From contig NZ_BMMM01000002.1 of the NCBI RefSeq assembly GCF_014645835.1, positions 877,233-941,232 on the forward strand: a DNA stretch of 64,000 bases, read 5' to 3'. Positions 42,639 to 50,338 of the stretch are shown here, one piece after another. Origin of the DNA: Streptomyces albiflavescens (lineage in GTDB: Bacteria > Actinomycetota > Actinomycetes > Streptomycetales > Streptomycetaceae). The notes beneath the pieces are model-generated. The model was not told where the DNA came from. It searched no databases and saw only the letters and a program-made list of their open reading frames with translations. Position 1 is the stretch's first letter. Each line of letters opens with the position of its first letter. Both the position numbers and the translations under genes were made by a program.

Positions 42639-43651
42639 CCGACAGTGGGACAACCAAGGTGCAGCTCGGCGACGGTGGCCCGGAGGTCGGCGTTCAGGGC
42701 CTCGGCTGCATGGGGATGAGCTGGGCGTACGGCCCCTCGGACGCGAAGGAGGCCCGGGCCACCCTGGAGCGGGCGCTGGAGCTGGGTGTCACGCTCTACG
42801 ACACCGCGGAGGGTTACGGCGCCGGCGAGAACGAGAAGTTCCTGTCGCCGTTCATCAAGGCGCACCGGGACGAGGTCGTGATCGCGACGAAGTACGGCCT
42901 CACGACCCCGGCGAGCGACCGGACCAAGCGGATCATCCGCAACGACCCGGCGTACATCCGCCAGGCCGTCGAGGGCAGCCTCAAGCGGCTGGACGTCGAC
43001 GTGATCGACCTCTACTACATGCACCGGCGCGATGTGAACGTGCCGATCGAGGAGAGCGTCGGCACCATGGCCGAGCTGGTGCGCGAGGGCAAGGTCAAGC
43101 ACCTGGGGCTGAGCGAAGTCACCGCCGGGGAGCTGCGCGCGGCGCAGGCCGTGCACCCGATCGCGGCCGTGCAGTCGGAGTGGTCGCTGTTCAGCCGGGA
43201 CATCGAGGCACACGTCGTGCCCGCCGTCCGTGAGCTGGGCGTGGCGCTCGTCCCGTACTCGCCGCTCGGCCGGGGCTTCCTCACCGGTTCCTTCGCCAAC
43301 GCCGACAAGGACCTCTCGGAGGACGACGTCCGGCGTACCCAGCCCCGCTTCACGGGCGACAACGCGGCGGCGAACGCGGCGCTGCTGGACCCGATCCGAT
43401 CCGTCGCCGAGGCCCACGGTGCCTCGCTGGGCCAGATCGCCCTGGCGTGGGTCCAACAACAGGCGACCGTCCACGACTTCACGGTCGTACCGATCCCGGG
43501 CACCACCAAGCGCACACGGGTCGAGGAGAACACGGCGGCCACGCGGATCGTCCTGACCGAGGACGAGCTGGCCCTGCTGGAGCCGATCGCCTCCAAGGTC
43601 GCGGGTGACCGTTACCCGGACATGTCCTTCGCGTCGGCGGGCCGGGAGTAA
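42635..43651 (+). CDS. Aldo/keto reductase
   Basis: A 338-residue NADPH-dependent (beta/alpha)8 reductase. The catalytic tetrad is Asp and Tyr in LYDTAEGYGAGENE, Lys in IATKYG and His in LYYMHRRD; the phosphate-binding C-terminus is VVPIPGTTKRTRVEEN. It reduces aldehydes or ketones. Translationally coupled to the MerR gene, which probably activates the operon in response to its substrate. Confidence 0.95.
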   Translation: MTDSGTTKVQLGDGGPEVGVQGLGCMGMSWAYGPSDAKEARATLERALELGVTLYDTAEGYGAGENEKFLSPFIKAHRDEVVIATKYGLTTPASDRTKRIIRNDPAYIRQAVEGSLKRLDVDVIDLYYMHRRDVNVPIEESVGTMAELVREGKVKHLGLSEVTAGELRAAQAVHPIAAVQSEWSLFSRDIEAHVVPAVRELGVALVPYSPLGRGFLTGSFANADKDLSEDDVRRTQPRFTGDNAAANAALLDPIRSVAEAHGASLGQIALAWVQQQATVHDFTVVPIPGTTKRTRVEENTAATRIVLTEDELALLEPIASKVAGDRYPDMSFASAGRE

Positions 43652-43663
43652 CCGCGCTTTTCG

Positions 43664-43803
43664 CCCCCTCCGCCCCTACCCGCTGGGGGCTTGTAGCGCA
43701 GTTCCCCGCGCCCCTTTTCAGGGGCGCGGGGAACTGCGCAATCTTTTGGCGGGGGTCTGGGGGCGCAGCCCCCAGGTACGGGAACGGGTAGGGGCGGAGG
43801 GGG
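43664..43803. terminator. Nested inverted-repeat terminator element
   Basis: Outer arms CCCCCTCCGCCCCTACCCG (43664-43682) and its exact complement (43785-43803) enclose a perfect 20-bp stem with a TTTC loop (GCGCAGTTCCCCGCGCCCCT, 43696-43715, and 43720-43739) and an 8-bp stem CTGGGGGC-GCA-GCCCCCAG (43757-43775). It lies between convergent genes and could fold as a large cruciform. I recall the 20-bp stem as common in Streptomyces intergenic regions. Confidence 0.92.
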
Positions 43804-43837
43804 TGAATCCACGTTCTCGCGGCACCCCCGGCGGCCC

Positions 43838-44713
43838 TCACAACTCCGCCAACAGCTCCGCCTTCTTGGACGTGAACTCCTCGTCCGTCACCAGCCCCGC
43901 CTCGTGCAACTCCCCGAGATGCCGGATCCGTTCGGCGATGTCGGCCGGATCGCGGCGCGGCGCGGCGGCCGGAGGCAGCGCGCCGGAGCCGGAGGCGCGC
44001 ACCGCGGAGAGTACGGCGGCCGCGAACGGCAGCGACTCGTGCACCGGCCCGTAGCCGAGCCCGAAGACGACGGCCGCCGGATCCTGATCGGCCTGGGCCG
44101 GCTGCGCGGGCGCGGACTGACGGCGCAGCAGCCGCAGATGGCCCTCGAAAACCTCGGGAGAGCGCCACTCGACCCCGCTCAGGTCGGCGACCGGGAATCT
44201 CTGGTCGCCGGCCTTCCACTTCGCGGAGGAGGCACCCGTCCAGAACCACCGGAAGGACACCGCCTTGCCGTCGAAGGACGCCTTCCCGTCGTACGCCTTG
44301 AACTGCAGCGGCGCCTCGGGCGGGCCCACCAGGTAGCGCTCGGCGGGCTTGTCGTCCTCGGTGAGCTGTCCGCGCAGCTCGTCCGCGTAGTACTCGGCGA
44401 GGGTCTCGCGCTCGGCGGGCAGCACGAGCCGATACGGATCGCACCCCTCCTTGAGCTGCCCCGCGGCCGCCTCCATCAGCGGATCGGCACCCGCTCGTGG
44501 CACGGCACGCAGAACGACCGTGCCACGCTTCCCGGGCGTCAGCGTCACCGCCGCGATCGCCTCCAGGGGAATGCGGCGTTCGCCGAGCGCCTGGAACAGC
44601 TTCGGTGTCCGGATCCCCCGTTCGAAGCGGATGAGCACGGAGTCGGACTCGAACTCCCAGGCGGCATGAAATCCGGCCAGTACGTCACCCATGCGGGCCA
44701 TCGTATGCGGCAC
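43838..44713 (-). CDS. DUF4429 protein with C-terminal SHOCT domain
   Basis: A 291-residue protein of unknown function. Two DUF4429-type beta-rich segments (FERGIRTPKLFQALGERRIPLEAIAAVTL and AYDGKASFDGKAVSFRW...LSGVEWRSPE) resemble PH-like domains. The last 35 residues (ERIRHLGELHEAGLVTDEEFTSKKAELLAEL) are a SHOCT motif, often an oligomerisation tag. GTG 44713 has GGAGG 5 bases upstream; ATGs at 44701 and 44692 are in frame but lack such a box. Confidence 0.88.
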   Translation of the reverse strand: MPHTMARMGDVLAGFHAAWEFESDSVLIRFERGIRTPKLFQALGERRIPLEAIAAVTLTPGKRGTVVLRAVPRAGADPLMEAAAGQLKEGCDPYRLVLPAERETLAEYYADELRGQLTEDDKPAERYLVGPPEAPLQFKAYDGKASFDGKAVSFRWFWTGASSAKWKAGDQRFPVADLSGVEWRSPEVFEGHLRLLRRQSAPAQPAQADQDPAAVVFGLGYGPVHESLPFAAAVLSAVRASGSGALPPAAAPRRDPADIAERIRHLGELHEAGLVTDEEFTSKKAELLAEL

Positions 44714-44767
44714 GCAAGCCTCCGTCGCCTCCCTGGGCGGACCGCAGTTTTTCGCTCTCTACGCGCG

Positions 44768-45976
44768 TCAGCCCGACATGGTGCCGGACAAACCCGTCCG
44801 GCACGCGTCATCGTCGTGCGCGCACGTCACCGCGCGGTACGCACCAATGCCGATCTCCGCGAAGTTGCGGAGACTCTCCGTACCCGGCTCGAAATAGCCG
44901 GTGTGCCCCTTCGAGTCCTTCGCCGACAGGACCCGCGCGCCGAATCCCTTCGACACCGGGTCGGCGCCGTGCCCGAGCCCTCCGACCTCCAGATTCGGTA
45001 CGTCCGCGATCCAGTCGTCGGCGTCCCGCATCGCCCAGACCTGGGCCGAGGTGTGCAGGCCCGATGCCTTCTCGGCGCGCATGCCGGGGCTGCCCGCCAC
45101 CGCTATGTCGGAGACCCGGGAGGGCAGCTCATGGGCGGCGACCCCGCACAGGACGGAGCCGTAGCTGTGGCAGTACAGGGCCACCGGCGAGCTCCCCGGC
45201 AGCGCCCGCAGCAGCGCGTTCAGCCGGACCGCGCCCTCTTCGGCGCGCATGGCGGTGGCCGCGTCCATACCGAGCCCGCTGGGTGTCGTGTAGTCGGCCC
45301 ACGCGATCACGGCCGTACGCGTGCTCGGATTCGCCGCGCGCTCCGCCGCGTACAGCGAACGCGCCATGCCGACAGGAGCCGAGTACGGCTTGTTGGTGCG
45401 CTGGAAGTTCAGCAGGTCGGTGTCGACACCGGGCACCACGAGCGAGATCCGCTGGGCCTTGTCGAGGCTGCCGAAGACCTCGGCGATCCGCCCCGTCCCC
45501 ATGGGGTCGAAGGCGAGGATCTTGCGGCCCTTGTGCAGCAGCGCCTCATAGCGGTGCATACGTCGGCCCGCCTCGTGCTGGCCGAGGGTCGACAGCCGGT
45601 TGTCGTGCATGCGCTTGCGCTCGACCTTGCGCTGTTGATCCAGGGCGATGCGGTTCGCCTGGTAGCGCAGTGTCACGGGCGCGCCGTTCATGTTGCCGAC
45701 CGCGAGCGGGTAGCGGTGGGCGAGCCGGGAGCGCTGGTGGGCGTCGAGCGTGGCGAAGAAGCGGGCCAGTCGGCCGGACGTGGAGTCCAGGTCCGGAAGC
45801 CGGTGCCCGGCGAGGCTGCCGTGCTCCCACGCCGAGCGTGAGGCTTGGAGCGGCGTCGCTGTCCGATGGCTGTTCAGCGCGGTCCAGCCACCGGTGGCCA
45901 GCATCACGAACACCACGGCCAGCGCGAGCAATGCGCGCCAAACGCTGAGTTGGGGGGATGTGTCGAAGGAAGTCAC
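44768..45976 (-). CDS. Membrane-anchored alpha/beta hydrolase (DUF1023)
   Basis: A 402-residue protein. An N-terminal membrane anchor (VWRALLALAVVFVMLATGGW) is followed by a helical region and a DUF1023 hydrolase domain with ISLVVPGVDTDLLNFQ, the nucleophile Ser in ALYCHSYGSVLCG, and the His in SKGHTGYFEPGTESL near the C-terminus. Substrate unknown; relatives are common, and usually numerous, in actinobacteria. GTG start with weak ribosome-binding site. Confidence 0.9.
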   Translation of the reverse strand: MTSFDTSPQLSVWRALLALAVVFVMLATGGWTALNSHRTATPLQASRSAWEHGSLAGHRLPDLDSTSGRLARFFATLDAHQRSRLAHRYPLAVGNMNGAPVTLRYQANRIALDQQRKVERKRMHDNRLSTLGQHEAGRRMHRYEALLHKGRKILAFDPMGTGRIAEVFGSLDKAQRISLVVPGVDTDLLNFQRTNKPYSAPVGMARSLYAAERAANPSTRTAVIAWADYTTPSGLGMDAATAMRAEEGAVRLNALLRALPGSSPVALYCHSYGSVLCGVAAHELPSRVSDIAVAGSPGMRAEKASGLHTSAQVWAMRDADDWIADVPNLEVGGLGHGADPVSKGFGARVLSAKDSKGHTGYFEPGTESLRNFAEIGIGAYRAVTCAHDDDACRTGLSGTMSG

Positions 45977-46164
45977 TGAGAGGACACCCTAGGAGAAGTG
46001 AGGTGCCTCCCGTTAAACGAGTGAGCGGTATCACGTTTCTAGTGGGGTAATTGGGTCAAAGCGGGTTCAGTTTGAGTTAAATGGTGACGCTCTGTGTGCG
46101 TCAACGATCATTATGTGCGCCACTTTTTCCGTGTTCCCCCGGTGGTCACCGCTCCCGTCGGTGA

Positions 46165-46824
46165 TCACTCCGTACGCCACTTCTCCGCCAGCGCGGGCCC
46201 CACGTGATCGAGGTAGGAGGCGGTCAGCTCGCGGATCGCCTCGACGCTGCTGTCCTCGCCCGCGCCCCACAACCGGCCCGTGACGCGCATCACTCCGCCG
46301 AACACGGCCACCGCGACGCGCGGTCGCGGATCCGCGTCCACGTCGAGGCCCTCGCGCTCGGCGATCACCCGTGCGATTTCCTCCTCCAGCTCGGCGGAGC
46401 GGCGCAGATGGACGGCGAGCAGCGCGGGAGTCGACTCGATCAACTGAAAGGTGCGCATGTGCAGTTCGATCGGGACGACGGCGTCGACCGCCTCGCCGAT
46501 GGTGTCCCAGCCCTCCAGGACGGCCATCCGCAGCGCCTCCAACGGGGCTTCGTGGGGCGGGCGTTCGCGGACGGCGGCGAGGAAGTGCGACTCCGCGATC
46601 CGCTGGCTGAAGAGGGCGACGTCCTCCTTGCCCGCGAAGTACCGGAAGAAGGTGCGCTGGGAGACGTCGACGGCCTCGGCGATCTCGTCGACGGTCGTCT
46701 GCTCGTATCCCTGGGTGGCGAACAGTTCGAGGGCGGCCCGCAGCAGGGCGTCGCGGGTGCGCTGCTTCTTGCGTTCGCGCAGCCCCGGGCGTGCCCCTGC
46801 CCCCGCCGTGTCCGCGATGTCCAT
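46165..46824 (-). CDS. TetR family regulator of the adjacent exporter
   Basis: A 219-residue repressor. The HTH is FATQGYEQTTVDEIAEAVDVSQRTFFRYFAGKEDVAL. ATG 46824 has AGGAGG upstream. It is divergent from an MFS exporter gene, and the 114-bp gap has repeated AACTG/CAGTT half-sites, so it probably represses the exporter and itself, released by the exported compound. Confidence 0.93.
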   Translation of the reverse strand: MDIADTAGAGARPGLRERKKQRTRDALLRAALELFATQGYEQTTVDEIAEAVDVSQRTFFRYFAGKEDVALFSQRIAESHFLAAVRERPPHEAPLEALRMAVLEGWDTIGEAVDAVVPIELHMRTFQLIESTPALLAVHLRRSAELEEEIARVIAEREGLDVDADPRPRVAVAVFGGVMRVTGRLWGAGEDSSVEAIRELTASYLDHVGPALAEKWRTE

Positions 46825-46838
46825 GTGTCCCCTCCTGC

Positions 46839-46931
46839 GAACTGTTCGCCCAGTTCAGCCTATCCGTGAGCGACGTGACAGTTACCGACTTGTGAATTGA
46901 TTTGTCAACTGTCAGTGGCTGTCACTAGCCT
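46839..46931. promoter_or_regulatory. TetR operators and leaderless promoter of the exporter
   Basis: GAACTG-TTCGCC-CAGTTC (46839-46856) and TGACAGTT (46876-46883) / AACTGTCA (46907-46914) share AACTG/CAGTT half-sites. The promoter TTGTCA (46903-46908), 17-bp spacer, TAGCCT (46926-46931) overlaps the second operator and is 7 bases from ATG 46939. Confidence 0.75.
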
Positions 46932-46938
46932 CGAAAGC

Positions 46939-48561
46939 ATGACTAGTCAGACCACCATCGACACGACGGGCTCGGGGGACAAGACACCGCTCGCCCTGTC
47001 GGACGAGGCCCCCGCCAAGGGGCTGCGCGGCCATCCGTGGTTCACCCTCATCACCGTGGCCGTCGGGGTCATGATGGTGGCCCTGGACGGCACCATCGTG
47101 GCCATCGCCAACCCCGCCATCCAGAAGGATCTGGGCGCGAGCTTCGCCGACGTCCAGTGGATCACCAACGGCTACTTCCTCGCCCTCGCGGTCACGCTGA
47201 TCACCGCGGGCAAGCTCGGCGACCGGTTCGGGCACCGGCAGACCTTCCTCATCGGCGTGGTCGGCTTCGCCGCCGCCTCCGGTGCCATCGGCCTGTCCGA
47301 CAGCATCGCCCTCGTGGTCACCTTCCGGGTCTTCCAGGGGCTGTTCGGCGCGCTGCTGATGCCGGCCGCGCTCGGCCTGCTGCGGGCGACCTTCCCGGCC
47401 GAGAAGCTGAACATGGCGATCGGCATCTGGGGCATGGTCATCGGCGCCTCCACCGCGGGCGGCCCGATCCTCGGCGGTCTGCTGGTCCAGCACGTCAGCT
47501 GGCAGTCGGTGTTCTTCATCAACGTGCCCGTAGGCGTCATCGCGCTGGTCCTCGGTGTGCTGATCCTGACCGACCACCGCGCCGAGAACGCGCCCCGTTC
47601 CTTCGACATCCTCGGCATCACGCTGCTCTCCGGCGCCATGTTCTGCCTGGTCTGGGCGCTCATCAAGGCCCCGACCTGGGGCTGGGGCGACGCTCTGACC
47701 TGGACCTTCCTGGGCGCATCGGTGCTGGGCTTCGCGCTCTTCGCCTTCTGGGAGACGAGGGTGCGGGGGCCGCTGATCCCGCTGGCGCTGTTCCGCTCCG
47801 TGGCGCTGTCGGCGGGCGTGGTCCTGATGGTCCTGATGGCCATCGCCTTCATGGGCGGCCTGTTCTTCGTCACCTTCTATCTGCAGAACGTGCACGGCAT
47901 GAGCCCGGTCGACGCGGGCCTGCACCTGCTGCCGCTGACCGGCATGATGATCGTCGGCTCGCCGCTGGCCGGCGCCCTGATCACCAAGTCCGGCCCGCGC
48001 ATCCCGCTGGCCGGGGGCATGGCCCTCACCGCGATCGCCATGTTCGGCATGTCCACGCTGAAGACCGATACCGGCAGCGGCATCATGTCGCTCTGGTTCG
48101 CCCTGCTCGGCCTCGGCCTCGCGCCCGTCATGGTCGGCGCCACCGAAGTCATCGTGGGCAACGCGCCCATGGAGCTCTCGGGTGTCGCGGGCGGCCTCCA
48201 GCAGGCCGCCATGCAGATCGGCGGCAGCCTCGGTACGGCGGTGCTGGGCGCTGTCATGGCCTCCAAGGTCGACGGCGATCTCGCGGGCAACTGGGCCGAC
48301 GCCAAGCTGCCGCCGCTCACCCCGGCCCAGCTGGACCAGGCCTCCGAGGCGGTCCAGGTGGGCGCCGCGCCGGTCACCAAGGACACGCCGGCCGCGATCG
48401 CCGCGCAGATCACCGACGTCGCGCACGACACGTTCATCTCCGGCATGAGTCTGGCGTGCCTCGTCGCCGCCGGGGTCGCTGTCGTGGCCGTCTTCGTCGC
48501 GATGCTCACCAAGCGGGGCGACAACGCGGAGGCCGCGGGGGCGGGGGCCGGGCACATCTGA
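46939..48561 (+). CDS. MFS multidrug exporter, DHA2/EmrB family
   Basis: A 540-residue, 14-segment drug/proton antiporter. Motif A GKLGDRFGHRQTFL, motif C GASTAGGPILGG and the opening VGVMMVALDGTIVAIANPAIQKDL are all typical. ATG 46939 is chosen because the promoter -10 ends 7 bases before it; the message is probably leaderless. It exports an unknown drug or secondary metabolite under control of the divergent TetR gene. Confidence 0.95.
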   Translation: MTSQTTIDTTGSGDKTPLALSDEAPAKGLRGHPWFTLITVAVGVMMVALDGTIVAIANPAIQKDLGASFADVQWITNGYFLALAVTLITAGKLGDRFGHRQTFLIGVVGFAAASGAIGLSDSIALVVTFRVFQGLFGALLMPAALGLLRATFPAEKLNMAIGIWGMVIGASTAGGPILGGLLVQHVSWQSVFFINVPVGVIALVLGVLILTDHRAENAPRSFDILGITLLSGAMFCLVWALIKAPTWGWGDALTWTFLGASVLGFALFAFWETRVRGPLIPLALFRSVALSAGVVLMVLMAIAFMGGLFFVTFYLQNVHGMSPVDAGLHLLPLTGMMIVGSPLAGALITKSGPRIPLAGGMALTAIAMFGMSTLKTDTGSGIMSLWFALLGLGLAPVMVGATEVIVGNAPMELSGVAGGLQQAAMQIGGSLGTAVLGAVMASKVDGDLAGNWADAKLPPLTPAQLDQASEAVQVGAAPVTKDTPAAIAAQITDVAHDTFISGMSLACLVAAGVAVVAVFVAMLTKRGDNAEAAGAGAGHI

Positions 48562-48705
48562 CGGCCCGTTCTTGTTCAGGGTTCGCCTTTTCGCCTATCC
48601 GGGTGACTGAGCTCAAGATCCCTCCCGCTCGGTGCGCGCCGCAGGTCACAGTGGGTCAAGTCCTCCGTACGGCATCTACGACGTGGAGGGCGGCCGGAAC
48701 TGCGG

Positions 48706-48730
48706 CGCGCTGCCGGAGGGGGGCAGCGCG
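48706..48730 (+). terminator. Hairpin after the MFS gene
   Basis: Perfect 9-bp arms CGCGCTGCC / GGCAGCGCG with a 7-base loop, in the 254-bp gap between the MFS stop (48561) and the next gene (48816). It is some way after the stop, so it may belong to the leader of the next gene. Confidence 0.5.
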
Positions 48731-48815
48731 TGTGCAGGTCTGAAGGCGAGGAACGGGGGTACCCGGCGCATCGACCCGAACCGACCGAGAGGTCAAGGGA
48801 GTTCAGGAGTTGATG

Positions 48816-49121
48816 ATGGCGGGCTTCGGACACGGTACGCGCAGGTACCCCCGTTCACGTGGCCGTATGAGGTCACGGACCGGGCCGGATCGCGCGACCC
48901 TGGGCATCATCGGTCTCGTCTGCGCGATCGCCGGTTTCTTCACGCTGAGCATCGTTCTCGGACCGCTGGCGATCGTGTGCGGCTGGCTGTCCCTGGGCCG
49001 CCGCTGGACGGGCTCCCGCCCGCTGCCGGCCCTAATCGCCCTGATCCTGGGCGCGCTGGACACCCTCCTGGCGATCATCTGGCTGGCCGGCTCGACGGGC
49101 GCCGGCAACGGCTGGCTCTGA
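48816..49121 (+). CDS. Small membrane protein (DUF4190-like)
   Basis: A 101-residue protein with a basic N-terminus (GHGTRRYPRSRGRMRSRTG) and two or three hydrophobic segments (ATLGIIGLVCAIAGFFTL, IVLGPLAIVCGWLSL, ALIALILGALDTLLAIIWL). It resembles DUF4190 proteins of two helices. ATG 48816 has AGGAG 6 bases upstream. Function unknown. Confidence 0.75.
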   Translation: MAGFGHGTRRYPRSRGRMRSRTGPDRATLGIIGLVCAIAGFFTLSIVLGPLAIVCGWLSLGRRWTGSRPLPALIALILGALDTLLAIIWLAGSTGAGNGWL

Positions 49122-49143
49122 CCGCGGCCATCCACGAGGCCAT

Positions 49144-49165
49144 GCACGCGGCCGTGGCCGCGTGC
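49144..49165 (+). terminator. Hairpin terminator after the small membrane protein gene
   Basis: GCACGCGGCC / GGCCGCGTGC perfect arms separated by GT, 22 bases after the stop codon. Confidence 0.75.
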
Positions 49166-49213
49166 AGCCGCTGCCGGCCGTTACCGCTGTGGGCAGTCGT
49201 CCCGCAGGGCGAT

Positions 49214-49253
49214 GGGGGTCCCCCCGCTCGAGCGAAGCCGAGAGTGGGGGAGG
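49214..49253 (+). repeat. Dispersed hairpin repeat, intergenic copy (R1-D)
   Basis: GGGGGTCCCCCC, GCTCGAGCGAAGCCGAGAG, TGGGGGAGG. It matches the genic copies at 11817 and 35403 over about 35 bases and shows the full-length element in a non-coding setting. Confidence 0.92.
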
Positions 49254-49460
49254 GTGGGCACAGCCACCAGCGCCGGGTGCCGTTGCGACCAAGGTCCCCG
49301 GCACCGGGGCTGGGGTCGGGGGTGGGCCGCGCAGCCCGGCGCTGTACGGGGTGCCGCTGTGCCCACCCGTGCCGCCCTAGCGGCACGCATGCCCACAGCA
49401 ACGACGACGGCTGGGACGGCGCCTGGCGCCTACGGCTGGGACGATGCCCGGCGCCCAGGG

Positions 49461-50240
49461 TCAGCGCGAGTGTTCCTCGGCAGCCTCAGGCACCGGGAGC
49501 GGTACTCCTGGGGGCGCCCCGCCGGACAACGCGGCGACCTCCGCGCGCAGTGCGCGAACCTCCTCCGTGAGGGCTTCGATCGCGGCGGTCTGGCGGCGTT
49601 CCTCCACGTCGTCCTTGTCGAACCGGGAGATGAACCACGCGGCGATGTTCGCGGTGACGACACCGAGGAGGGCGATGCCGGAGAGCATGAGCCCGACCGC
49701 GAGCATCCGGCCCAGACCGGTCGTCGGCGCGTGATCCCCGTACCCCACCGTCGTCATCGTCGTGAACGACCACCACACCGCGTCGCCCAGCGTCTTGATG
49801 TTCCCGTTCGGCGAGTCCCGCTCCACGGACAGCACCGCGAGCGAGCCGAACATCAGCAGCCCGATCACCGCGCCCCCGACGTACGTCGTCAGCCGGATCT
49901 GCGAGGCCATCCGTGCCCGCCGTCCCACCAGCATCAGCGTGGAGACCAGGCGCAGCAGCCGCAGTGGCTGCAGGATCGGCAGGATCACCGCGCACAGGTC
50001 CAGCCAGTGGCTGCGGACGAAGTCCCGCCGCTGCCGGGCCAGTGCGAGCCGTACGAGATAGTCGGCGGCGAACGAGCCCCACACCGTCCACTCCACCACC
50101 GTGCACGCGAGCGTCAGCGAGCGGCTCGCGTCGCTGTCCACGATCGGCACGGCGTACGCGAGGGCGAAGGCCACCGCGAGCGCGAGCAGAGGCCGCTGGG
50201 TGTGCAGCTCCCAACGGACCTGTGCCGATTCATCCTTCAT
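49461..50240 (-). CDS. Voltage-gated-like potassium channel
   Basis: A 259-residue membrane protein with six hydrophobic segments. The selectivity filter TVGYGD is at 164-169 (SFTTMTTVGYGDHAP). An S4-like segment (LRLLRLVSTLMLVGRRARM) has several Arg spaced three or four apart, so voltage sensing is plausible. After the last helix there is a coiled-coil region (DVEERRQTAAIEALTEEVRALRAEVAAL) likely for tetramer assembly. ATG 50240 may be leaderless (TACGAT 6 bases upstream). Confidence 0.93.
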   Translation of the reverse strand: MKDESAQVRWELHTQRPLLALAVAFALAYAVPIVDSDASRSLTLACTVVEWTVWGSFAADYLVRLALARQRRDFVRSHWLDLCAVILPILQPLRLLRLVSTLMLVGRRARMASQIRLTTYVGGAVIGLLMFGSLAVLSVERDSPNGNIKTLGDAVWWSFTTMTTVGYGDHAPTTGLGRMLAVGLMLSGIALLGVVTANIAAWFISRFDKDDVEERRQTAAIEALTEEVRALRAEVAALSGGAPPGVPLPVPEAAEEHSR

Positions 50241-50287
50241 GCCCGCATCGTAGAAAGAAAGCGAAGCACCCGGAGACCCGACGACGG

Positions 50288-50320
50288 AGGGGCGGCGGGA
50301 CCTGAAGCCCCGCCGCCCCT
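50288..50320 (-). terminator. aceE terminator hairpin
   Basis: Perfect 12-bp arms AGGGGCGGCGGG / CCCGCCGCCCCT around a 9-base loop, directly after the aceE stop (50339). Confidence 0.85.
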
Positions 50321-50338
50321 CACCCGCCGTACGTATGT

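Larger units (their letters stand above)
49122..49460. other. Gap of 339 bp with hairpins and a repeat copy, no gene
   Basis: Between the small membrane protein and the convergent K+ channel gene. It holds a terminator hairpin (49144-49165), the R1-D repeat (49214-49253) and a GTGCCGC-CCTA-GCGGCAC stem (49369-49386). Open frames here lack start signals and normal codon use. Confidence 0.7.
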
